64,000 bases of DNA from assembly GCA_946481695.1 (NCBI GenBank), contig CAMLON010000005.1:1-64000 (forward strand). Reading direction: 5' to 3'. This document shows positions 52,696 through 60,671 of this stretch, piece after piece (positions within the stretch are counted from its first letter, which is position 1; each line of letters begins with the position of its first letter). The notes below the pieces were generated by a model, which was given only the letters and a program-made list of their open reading frames with translations, made no database searches and was not told the DNA's origin. Source of the DNA: an uncultured Bartonella sp. GTDB lineage: Bacteria > Pseudomonadota > Alphaproteobacteria > Rhizobiales > Rhizobiaceae. The position numbers and the translations under genes were made by a program.

Positions 52696-54174
52696 TTATT
52701 TTGTTACGACAGGCACTTTTTCCCATGCGTCCTTGCTCGGAGGTGACGGCAATTGCCATTCCAACGTCAAAGCTCCCTCGCCCCACGGATTGTCTTTTGC
52801 TTTTTGTCTTACGATAAAAGTTTTACAAAGCCCCAATAGAAAAACAATAACCGAAAAGGCTGCAAGAAGTGCTCCGACTGACGAGGACATACCCAATATC
52901 GTCGGGCTAAAAAGAGCATTATCAGTTAATTCATTGAGATGTTGAGGCAGGAAAATAGCGTTAACGCCAATAAACAATGACCAGAAGTGCAAATTCGTCA
53001 TGGCTTTGCTGCAACGATATCCTGTCATTTTCGGCAACCAGTAATACCAACCGGCAAAAATTGCAAATACAGCACTGAGCGACAGGATGTAATGGAAGTG
53101 GGCAACAAATGCTGATTGATCCTTAGGGCTAATGCCGTTGCCGATTGTTACAAGCTGCAATGCTGAAAGTTGCCCCATCAAGACAACAAAGAAAAACCCC
53201 ATTGCCCACAACATCGGTGTCTCGAATTTGAAACAACTCTTAACCAATGTCACAAACCAGCTAAAAAGGATAAAACCAGTTGGCAAAATGATAAAAGGCA
53301 GCGAAACCTTGAAATAATGAGCCATGATATCAGGCTTTTCGAATTGGAAAAGATCGTTCATCCAGAGGATGGAACCGATCGTGCCGGTAAATACCATAGC
53401 CGCAATAACAACGTTTTCCATAAAAAGACGACGCTTGCAGAAGGTTACCAGAATTTCACTGATAATTCCGAAAGCCGGCAAGAGCAGCACAAATATTTCC
53501 GGATGGCTGAAGAACCAAACCATCATTGATAAATGTCCGGCATTGCCCGAACCGTTAAAAACAAGTTGCGTCAAAGCAGCAAGCATTGCGGGAACCGAAA
53601 TCAGTCCCAGAAACGACGAGACCAGCACCGCCCAGACAAAAACTGGCAAACGCGAAAGAGTAAGCCCTGGCGCCCGCATTGTAATAATTGTTGTGATGAA
53701 ATTGATAAACGTAATAATGAACGAGATCGACCCGATGACGATCGTTGCAAGCATCAATATTTTGACGTTACTTCCGTCGCCGCCTGAAAAAAGTGTCATG
53801 AATCCAAAAAGAATTGTAACGGGTAGCAATAAGAATGCCACCAAATTTGCACGCGGAAATGCAACGTTATGCGTGCCAATCATCAACGGTATAAACCAGT
53901 TGGCAAAACCGCCAATCAGTGCAGGCATAACCATAAAGAAAACCAAAATCAGCGCGTGCGCAGTGCTCATGAATGATAAAAAAGCTGTATCTTTCGGAAA
54001 AATACCGATGAAAAAGGCGAAATCGTTCCCGTTCATATAAAGACGCAAGACAAACGAAAACGCTGCGCCGATGACGCCTGCTACAATTGCGAGCACCAGA
54101 TAGAGTGTACCGATTGCTTTGCTATCCAAGTTCGATAACGATGAAAAAAAACTTTTCTTTGCGTATTCAGACAT
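52696..54174 (-). CDS. ctaD: Cytochrome c oxidase subunit I homologue lacking CuB site
   Basis: 492 residues from the ATG at 54174, intact, with about twelve membrane helices and the closing LEWQLPSPP typical of CtaD. Kept: haem a His (TAHALILVFF, residue 73), first CuB His and the Glu after it (SHPE, 224 and 226), haem a3 and haem a His (HFHY, 359 and 361), Arg 44. Altered: the Tyr that cross-links to the CuB His is Phe 228; the His-His pair is Asn 273-Asp 274; K-channel Lys is Ile 302; D-channel Asp is Asn 103; the Mg-site His is Lys 351; the GMPRRY haem-propionate segment and the GWTVYPPL loop are absent. Oxygen reduction by the known mechanism is not possible. No ctaC, ctaG or ctaE is nearby. 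It may be a copper-free di-haem protein, or a gene early in decay. Confidence 0.85.
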   Translation of the reverse strand: MSEYAKKSFFSSLSNLDSKAIGTLYLVLAIVAGVIGAAFSFVLRLYMNGNDFAFFIGIFPKDTAFLSFMSTAHALILVFFMVMPALIGGFANWFIPLMIGTHNVAFPRANLVAFLLLPVTILFGFMTLFSGGDGSNVKILMLATIVIGSISFIITFINFITTIITMRAPGLTLSRLPVFVWAVLVSSFLGLISVPAMLAALTQLVFNGSGNAGHLSMMVWFFSHPEIFVLLLPAFGIISEILVTFCKRRLFMENVVIAAMVFTGTIGSILWMNDLFQFEKPDIMAHYFKVSLPFIILPTGFILFSWFVTLVKSCFKFETPMLWAMGFFFVVLMGQLSALQLVTIGNGISPKDQSAFVAHFHYILSLSAVFAIFAGWYYWLPKMTGYRCSKAMTNLHFWSLFIGVNAIFLPQHLNELTDNALFSPTILGMSSSVGALLAAFSVIVFLLGLCKTFIVRQKAKDNPWGEGALTLEWQLPSPPSKDAWEKVPVVTK

Positions 54175-54449
54175 CAATTTTGCCAACGTAATCAAGCAAT
54201 CTATTGATTGCGAAACCTGTTTTCACTTCGTTTAACAACATATTTACATCAAAACAATGCGACAAACAGCCCCAAATAGAAACACTTCATTGCCATAATT
54301 GTCAATTCTGCGCGTTTTTGCCATGTTCTTGCCCAAGAATTGAACTTTAAGTGATATCTGTTGTGAATGGTTTACACTGTCGTGCTTGTGGACTCTTTTC
54401 ACGAACGCTGAAGCGCGATATCGTCGGGATGATTCGAGCAGGAGTTTCT

Positions 54450-54992
54450 ATGTCACTTCGTCATTTTTTCAAACGAGCTTGTGGCGTCGCCGCGTCTTCT
54501 CTAACGATGATCGGTCTTTGCCTTGCTCTTGCAGAGGCGCAAACGCCCAACCAACAGGATGTGCCTGCTCCGAAAACCTTTGGAGCATGGACGAAGGTTT
54601 GTTCCCTTCCCCCCGGGACACCGAATGTCCAATGTGAAGTTGTCCAGAACGTGCGTGCGCAAAACCGGCCCGATATTGCTTTTCGTGTCACGCTTTATAA
54701 GTTGCCTAAAAATCAGGGCACGCTTATGCGGGTTTTTGTTCCTATCAGGGTAGAACTGCGTTTGGGCGTAGGTATCAAGATAGACAATAAAGATATGGGC
54801 AAAATGGAATATCGCCGCTGTCTTGGTGACAATTGCGTAGCCGAAGCATTTCTGAAAGATGATGATCTCAAGTCATTTCTTGAAGGAAAAATGGCGACCT
54901 ATTTCATATTTACGACACCTGAAGAAGGCGTCGGCGGCATGATCGACCTTAACGGCTTGAAGGACGCTTACGCTTCGCTGCCAAAGGAATAA
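54450..54992 (+). CDS. Invasion-associated locus B family protein
   Basis: 180 residues from the ATG at 54450, with AGGAG 7 nt upstream; a longer extension is rejected. A signal peptide (about residues 1-32, cleavage near AEAQ) precedes the IalB domain, with FGAWTKVCSLPPG, four Cys in pairs (VCSLPPGTPNVQC and RRCLGDNC), and FIFTTPEEGVGGMIDLNGLKDAY at the end. In Bartonella, IalB affects red-cell invasion, but the family is common in non-pathogenic rhizobia, so no virulence role should be assumed. It is divergent from the ctaD-like gene and precedes tldD. Confidence 0.88.
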   Translation: MSLRHFFKRACGVAASSLTMIGLCLALAEAQTPNQQDVPAPKTFGAWTKVCSLPPGTPNVQCEVVQNVRAQNRPDIAFRVTLYKLPKNQGTLMRVFVPIRVELRLGVGIKIDNKDMGKMEYRRCLGDNCVAEAFLKDDDLKSFLEGKMATYFIFTTPEEGVGGMIDLNGLKDAYASLPKE

Positions 54993-55120
54993 GGCGAAGA
55001 CGATATCGACCCCGCGGATCGTTTTGACCGATCAATAAAGATTGAAGCGGCCTTTATTATCGCGTTCGTATTTTTTATATAAATGAACGAAAAGAGCCGT
55101 TTTAAAGACAGGGAAATTAC

Positions 55121-56533
55121 ATGAAACCGCTGATCGAACAATTCGACGTTGGAGCCAATGATGTCCAATCAATTGTGAAGGACACTTTGAAAAATGCTGA
55201 CGATGGAGAATTGTTTCTTGAATATCGTGAAAGTGAATCACTCCTTTTCGATAATGGAAGACTGAAAAATGGTTCGTTCAATCAGGATAAAGGTTTCGGT
55301 TTACGTGCTGTAGCGGATGAGGCAACCGGTTATGCCCATTCCGGAGAGCTCACAAAAGCGGCATTAAAAAGAGCCTCGGATGCGGCAAAAGCTGTCACCA
55401 ACGGCTACAAAGGAACTTATAGCGCGGCACCACGTGGCACCAATAAAAAGCTTTATGACGAGCTCAACCCGCTCAATTCCCCCTCATTCGAGGCTAAGGT
55501 AGCACTTCTTAAAAAGATCGATTCTTATATCCGTAATAAAAATGATGCTGTCCGGCAAGTCTCTGTATCGCTTGCCGGCTCGTTGCAACAAGTCGAAATT
55601 TTACGTGCTGATGGCGAACTTGTGAGAGATGTTCGCCCGCTTGTGCGGCTTGCTGTTTCAGTGGTTACTGCTAAAGGTGACAGGCTGGAAAATGGTTTTT
55701 ATGGTTGCGGTGGCCGACAAGCTTTCGACCGTTTTATCGCAGAAGACAATTGGCAAATGGCAGCCGACGAAGCGCTGCGTATGGCTCTTGTCAATCTTGA
55801 AGCAGAGCCTGCGCCTGCTGGTACATTCGACGTTGTTCTTGCAAGCGGGTGGCCAGGGGTCATGTTGCATGAAGCTGTTGGACACGGACTTGAAGGCGAC
55901 TTTAACCGCAAAAAGACTTCTGCTTTTTCAGGCCTTATGGGGCAACAGGTTGCTGCAAAAGGTGTGACAGTTATTGATGACGGCTCGATTGCGGGACGTC
56001 GTGGATCGCTCACTGTTGATGACGAGGGAACGCCTTCCGCACGCAATGTCCTTATCGAAGATGGAAAGCTCGTCGGTTATATGCAAGACCGGCTTAATGC
56101 GCGCTTGATGGGTATGCGCCCTACGGGAAACGGACGGCGTGAATCCTATGCCTGTGCGCCGATGCCAAGAATGACCAATACAATGATGCTAGGCGGCCAA
56201 TATACGCCTGAAGAGGTACTCGGCTCCTTGAAAGACGGCATCTATGCTGTCTCTTTCGGTGGTGGTCAGGTCGACATCACTTCGGGAAAATTTGTGTTTG
56301 AATGTACCGAAGCTTACCGCGTCAAAAACGGTAAAATTGTTGCCCCGATCAAAGGGGCTACGCTTATCGGCAATGGTCCGGAGGCTATGAAACGTATCAC
56401 AATGATCGGTAACGACCCCAAGCTTGACAATGGAATCGGCACATGTGGCAAGAATGGTCAAAGTGTTCCGGTTGGCGTCGGTCTACCACATTTGCGCATT
56501 AATGGAATGACTATTGGCGGCACTGCCGTTTGA
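55121..56533 (+). CDS. tldD: Metalloprotease TldD
   Basis: 470-residue TldD subunit of the TldD/TldE protease, which matures or degrades small peptides. The metal motif HEAVGHGLEGDFNRK (HExxxH, near 251) is intact. The C-terminal RMTNTMMLGG and FGGGQVDITSGKFVFECTEAY, which build the peptide tunnel, are present, as is the closing PVGVGLPHLRINGMTIGG. In rhizobia tldD is usually followed by ctaC, ctaD and ctaB in one direction; here it points away from the ctaD-like gene and is followed by about 900 nt of empty DNA. Confidence 0.94.
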   Translation: MKPLIEQFDVGANDVQSIVKDTLKNADDGELFLEYRESESLLFDNGRLKNGSFNQDKGFGLRAVADEATGYAHSGELTKAALKRASDAAKAVTNGYKGTYSAAPRGTNKKLYDELNPLNSPSFEAKVALLKKIDSYIRNKNDAVRQVSVSLAGSLQQVEILRADGELVRDVRPLVRLAVSVVTAKGDRLENGFYGCGGRQAFDRFIAEDNWQMAADEALRMALVNLEAEPAPAGTFDVVLASGWPGVMLHEAVGHGLEGDFNRKKTSAFSGLMGQQVAAKGVTVIDDGSIAGRRGSLTVDDEGTPSARNVLIEDGKLVGYMQDRLNARLMGMRPTGNGRRESYACAPMPRMTNTMMLGGQYTPEEVLGSLKDGIYAVSFGGGQVDITSGKFVFECTEAYRVKNGKIVAPIKGATLIGNGPEAMKRITMIGNDPKLDNGIGTCGKNGQSVPVGVGLPHLRINGMTIGGTAV

Positions 56534-57428
56534 TGCCTGAGAACAGATTATCAGTTAAAATTAGTAGCTACCGAAAATAACGGATAAGCATTTTGGGCTC
56601 CCAGCCAGAAAGTAGTAGGGTTGCTTTCGTCGGTTGATGATATCGCAAAAAATTTTTCTCAACTTGTAGCTAAACTGTTCAATCGCAGGCGAGACATAGT
56701 CTGTTCACGCGAAAATAAAATTTTCAGAGTGGACTGAAGTGGAGACTAACACGTTTCCTTCCGGTATTTTTCGACCATGTATCACCGTTGGTAACCTTGA
56801 TCTGGACACTTGCTCATGGTCATATTACCCGCACATCAAGCTTTAGATGACATTGATATCTCAAACTTCCGGCCATGAAACGTTGAGATCATAAGGCGCC
56901 AAATCCTGATAGTTTCAACTTCGCATTGCGGTCAAATCGGGTTCGGCAAATTGCCGCACGAAATATGCTGAATCGACGGCTTTGATTTCCGAAATTGCAA
57001 AGTTTTTTGCTGAATTGCCGTTCTTCAATCATAAAACTATCTTGGACATTCATCTGGCATTCCGTCCAAAGAACGGACAATTGAAAAGCAGTTCTCAATT
57101 GCCTTTTTCACTGATGTTTTTCCGGACGATGACAATTTTCTGTTTGGAAAGATATCGTAAATTATCGATCATAGACTCTGCTTTAAAAAATTCGAATTCC
57201 AATGCAATTTCGAATTATGAGAAGACACCGTTTGGAATGTAGTTCTACCGAACGTCCATCGAGCATCCCGCTTTTTATCTTCACTGCAAAAGCTCAAAAA
57301 AAACCTTTCACTTCAAAAACCTAATTTTCTTGTTTTTTGAACAAAGAACATTGAAAATGTAACCTTAATTTTGTAGGAAAAATAATGAAATTGCCCGAAA
57401 CGGGCTTTCATGATTGAAAGGAATTACC
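56534..57428. other. Long non-coding stretch after tldD
   Basis: About 895 nt without a convincing gene, the longest such stretch in the window and about the length of a ctaC gene, which relatives carry at this position. Short open frames on both strands do not look like proteins. One spot at 56817-56834 reads WSYYPH in the plus direction, weakly recalling the WYWSYEYPDH segment of CtaC, but this may be chance. The right end holds the promoter and AAAGGA site of the next gene. Confidence 0.4.
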
Positions 57429-58652
57429 ATGTACACGGTCGTGTCTGGTCAGCCTCAGAAGCTGTCTCGTCAGTTTACACTTCCAAAAATTATCAGCGCT
57501 TTATTCATTGTGCTTGCTGCTATTTGGCTTTCAGTTAGCTATAGCGTTGAGCAAGGGCTTTTGCTGCTTGTCGGCGCAGCGCTTGGAATAACGCTTTACC
57601 ATGCGTCATTCGGCTTTACTTCGGCCTGGCGCAATTTCATTCTTGATGGACGGGGACGCGGTTTGCGCGTGCAAATGCTGATGCTGGCAATTGCTGTTTT
57701 ACTTTTTTTCCCGACATTAAGTCTTGGGGAAGTTTTTGGTCATCCCGTCAATGGCTCACTCGCCCCATTAAGCCTTTCGGTTATCATTGGAGCCTTTATG
57801 TTCGGCGTGGGAATGCAACTTGCCGGTGGCTGCGCTTCCGGTGTGCTATTTACTCTCGGTGGCGGCAATGCCCGCATGCTTCTCGTTCTTGCATTTTTTG
57901 TTCTTGGTGGCTTTGTTTCAACGGCTCATGCATCATTCTGGGCAAATATGCCGGCTCTGAAACCGGTTTCGCTAGTTAAAACCCTTGGCGCACCATTAGG
58001 AATTTTTGTCTCGCTTGTGCTTTTTGCAATCATTGCATCGGTGACAGTTATCATCGAAAAACGTCGCCACGGCGCGCTTGAACAGGAAAAGACAACAACT
58101 CATAAAGGTTTACAACGCTTTTTCCGTGGCCCTTGGCCAATGGTTTGGGGCGGCATTGCCTTGGCATTGCTTAATTATTTGACACTTGTGATTTCAGGAA
58201 AGCCATGGAGCATTGCCGGCGCCTTTCCGATTTGGGGGGCAAAAATCAGCTCTGCTTTCGGTGTCGACGTCGCAAGCTGGCAGTTTTGGCAAAACCCGGG
58301 AAACGCTAAAAACCTGAGCTCGAGCATATTTTCCAATGTCACTTCGGTCATGGATTTCGGCATTATTGCCGGTGCAATGCTCGCCGCGGGTTTAGCAGGT
58401 CGTTTTGCATTCAAATTCCGCATGCCCGTCGGCTCCGCATGCGCTGCCGTTATTGGCGGGCTACTCCTTGGATATGGTGCCCGTGTTGGCTTCGGCTGCA
58501 ATATCGGTGCCTATTTTTCAGGTATCGCATCAGGCAGCTTGCATGGCTGGCTTTGGGTTGTTGCCGCGTTCTTCGGAAATACGGCTGGTGTTTACCTAAG
58601 ACCGGTTTTTTATAAAAATCCTCAAACTGCGCCGCAAATCAAATCCTGCTAG
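57429..58652 (+). CDS. YeeE/YedE family transporter
   Basis: 407 residues from the ATG at 57429, with AAAGGA 7 nt upstream; a TTG five codons earlier is rejected. A polytopic membrane protein of the two-repeat DUF395 (YeeE/YedE) type. Conserved Cys motifs are LAGGCASGVLFTLGGGN near 131 and GFGCNIGAYFSG near 358. Characterised members (TsuA) carry thiosulfate through Cys relays; others are linked to selenium or sulfur metabolism. No TusA-like or sulfur gene is adjacent, so the substrate is inferred only. Confidence 0.82.
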   Translation: MYTVVSGQPQKLSRQFTLPKIISALFIVLAAIWLSVSYSVEQGLLLLVGAALGITLYHASFGFTSAWRNFILDGRGRGLRVQMLMLAIAVLLFFPTLSLGEVFGHPVNGSLAPLSLSVIIGAFMFGVGMQLAGGCASGVLFTLGGGNARMLLVLAFFVLGGFVSTAHASFWANMPALKPVSLVKTLGAPLGIFVSLVLFAIIASVTVIIEKRRHGALEQEKTTTHKGLQRFFRGPWPMVWGGIALALLNYLTLVISGKPWSIAGAFPIWGAKISSAFGVDVASWQFWQNPGNAKNLSSSIFSNVTSVMDFGIIAGAMLAAGLAGRFAFKFRMPVGSACAAVIGGLLLGYGARVGFGCNIGAYFSGIASGSLHGWLWVVAAFFGNTAGVYLRPVFYKNPQTAPQIKSC

Positions 58653-58674
58653 AGATAAGCGCAGTTCACATTTC

Positions 58675-59928
58675 TTAAAGGCGCCAGCCTGGCTTGGGCT
58701 TGCGCTTTTTAAGCAAAGCAACCGTTTCAACATGGGGCGACCATAAAAATTGGTCCAACGGCACAAGCTTTTCAACTGTGTAGCCACCCTCAATCAAAAT
58801 AGATAAATCACGCGCCATTGTGACCGGATTACAGGAAACTGCAACCACACGCGGAATATTTGTTTTGGCAATTTCCTGCGCCTGTTCTTCAGCTCCTGCC
58901 CGTGGCGGGTCAAAAACAAGACCGTCAAAAGCTTCCAATTCACGCGGCAAAAGCGGACGACGGAATAAATCCCGCTTTTCATAGGTTACAGTCTTCAACC
59001 CGACTGACTGTCGATAGGCACGGTCAAGGCTTTTTAAAGCGTCATCATCATTTTCAACAGCATGAACTTTCATCTTTTCGGCCATGCGGAATGTAAATGT
59101 GCCCGCACCGGAAAAAAGATCGGCCGCATTTTTGGTTTTTTTCAAGCCTTGCATGACGAGCTTGGACATAAACTCTTCCGCTTCTTTGGTCGCTTGCAGA
59201 AAACCGCCTGCTGCAAGTTCGACAATCGTCGAACCAAAATGGAGTTCCGGTCTCTCTTTCTCTATGATGATCTCGCCGTCAGCCGTTAAACGTATGAAGG
59301 ATTGCTTCAAGCCCTCCTCAACAAGTCTTTGGCGCAATTTTTCATCATTGATTTTACAGCCATCCAAAGCGACATCGATTCCGTTTTCCGCCAGTGTCAC
59401 ATTAATCCGGATTTCTTTTGAATAGTTTGCCAACAATGCAGCAACCGATCTGATTGCCCCCAGTGCATCAACAAGCTCGGGTCGTGAAACGGGACATTCC
59501 TCGATGGCCACAACATCATGGGATTGGTAGCGGTTGAAACCTACAATTTGACCTTTCGGTGTTACGCGGGCGGTTAAAATCATGCGGCGGCGTGTGTGTG
59601 GAGCACATGGAACAAGTGGATCAACATTGGTTTCTATTTTCCTTCCCACCAAAGCGTCGACGACCAGAGATCTTTTCCACATTTGGTATGGTTCATCGGC
59701 CCAATGTTGCAAAGCACAACCACCGCAGTCTTCAAAATGTTTGCATTTCGCATCGACCCTTTCGGAGGATCGTTTTTTCAACGCAAAGACTGAAGCATGA
59801 TTGTTTTCCGACGCAATATTGGCAACTTCACGAGGGAGTGTGAACGGCACATAGACTAATCCATGGTTTGTCTTTGCAACCCCGTCACCAGCGACACCGA
59901 TATGGTCAATCACGACCTCTTCAATCAT
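58675..59928 (-). CDS. TrmA/RumA-type RNA (uracil-5-)methyltransferase
   Basis: 417 residues from the ATG at 59928, which has GGAG upstream and overlaps the tlyA stop by 8 nt; a longer start 17 codons out is rejected. A TRAM-like N-terminus (IDHIGVAGDGVAKTNHGLVYVPF) is followed by Fe-S cysteines in CKHFEDCGGCALQHW (near 60) with a fourth in EECPVSRPEL. The SAM motif is DLFSGAGTFTF near 270 and the nucleophile is in VVAVSCNPVTMARDL near 375. It probably makes m5U in 23S rRNA. Which uridine is modified cannot be told. Confidence 0.88.
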   Translation of the reverse strand: MIEEVVIDHIGVAGDGVAKTNHGLVYVPFTLPREVANIASENNHASVFALKKRSSERVDAKCKHFEDCGGCALQHWADEPYQMWKRSLVVDALVGRKIETNVDPLVPCAPHTRRRMILTARVTPKGQIVGFNRYQSHDVVAIEECPVSRPELVDALGAIRSVAALLANYSKEIRINVTLAENGIDVALDGCKINDEKLRQRLVEEGLKQSFIRLTADGEIIIEKERPELHFGSTIVELAAGGFLQATKEAEEFMSKLVMQGLKKTKNAADLFSGAGTFTFRMAEKMKVHAVENDDDALKSLDRAYRQSVGLKTVTYEKRDLFRRPLLPRELEAFDGLVFDPPRAGAEEQAQEIAKTNIPRVVAVSCNPVTMARDLSILIEGGYTVEKLVPLDQFLWSPHVETVALLKKRKPKPGWRL

Positions 59929-60670
59929 TGCTTTTTTCTCCGAAAAGTAAATATTCGCGATTTCCGTCGCCACCTTCAATCGGGGAAGGTATCAACCCCT
60001 TCGCGCACCAGTCATCCAATCCGTCAAGCCAATGAAAAAGTTCGTGAGCCAACCTTTCCGCGCGGGATGGATCTTTGACGATGCCACCCCGACCTATGCC
60101 CTCACGCCCGATTTCAAACTGGGGTTTGACAAGAAGCACAGCCTGCGCGCCGCTTTCAGCCAAACTTAATGCCGGTGGCAGAGCCAACTTTAACGATATG
60201 AAACTTACATCCGAGACGACGAGTTGAATTTGGCGATTTTTCAGATGAGCTTTCGTAAGGTCACGGGCGTTTAACCCCTCGTAAAGGGTGATTGCGGGAT
60301 GACCGATAAGTGAAGGGTGGAGTTGCCCGTGACCGACATCGACAGCTATGACGTGGCTCGCTCCTTTTTCAAGCAAAACTTCAGTAAATCCCCCCGTTGA
60401 AGCACCGATATCAAGCGCAGTTACACCTTCCGTTTTAACCGGAAAATATGAAAGCGCCGCTATAAGTTTCAAAGCAGCACGGGATACATAATGTTGCGCG
60501 GGGTCGAAAACACCGATATCGGCGTTTTCCAAAACAGGTTGCCCTGCTTTTTTCACGACAACGCCATTGATTGTTACAGTGCCTCGCGCAATGGCATCCC
60601 TTGCACGTGAGCGTGTTGAAAAGAATTTTTTTTCAACCAGAAGCGTGTCCAATCTCAGCCGTTCCGGCAT
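59921..60670 (-). CDS. tlyA: TlyA-type rRNA methyltransferase
   Basis: 249 residues. An N-terminal S4 RNA-binding domain (RLDTLLVEKKFFSTRSRARDAI, then GTVTINGVVVKKAGQPV) is joined to an FtsJ-like methyltransferase domain (ALDIGASTGGFTEVLLEKGA near 84, VSDVSFISLKLALP near 150, LLVKPQFEIGREGIGRGGIV near 177). TlyA family members make 2'-O-methylations on 16S and 23S rRNA, and some were reported as haemolysins. The gene is placed one base after dxs and overlaps the next methyltransferase, the common dxs-tlyA arrangement. Confidence 0.92.
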   Translation of the reverse strand: MPERLRLDTLLVEKKFFSTRSRARDAIARGTVTINGVVVKKAGQPVLENADIGVFDPAQHYVSRAALKLIAALSYFPVKTEGVTALDIGASTGGFTEVLLEKGASHVIAVDVGHGQLHPSLIGHPAITLYEGLNARDLTKAHLKNRQIQLVVSDVSFISLKLALPPALSLAESGAQAVLLVKPQFEIGREGIGRGGIVKDPSRAERLAHELFHWLDGLDDWCAKGLIPSPIEGGDGNREYLLFGEKSND

Positions 60671-60671
60671 T

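Noticed and set aside
53324..54040. 238-codon plus-strand frame opposite the ctaD-like gene
   Set aside because: Its composition (Lys/Thr/Ile/Pro-rich) is that of an antisense shadow of a membrane protein; there is no domain or start signal.
54450..54992. IalB as evidence of virulence
   Set aside because: The family is widespread in harmless rhizobia; presence alone says nothing about pathogenicity.
56889..57242. Small frames on both strands in the gap after tldD
   Set aside because: Neither resembles a protein, and they overlap each other on opposite strands.
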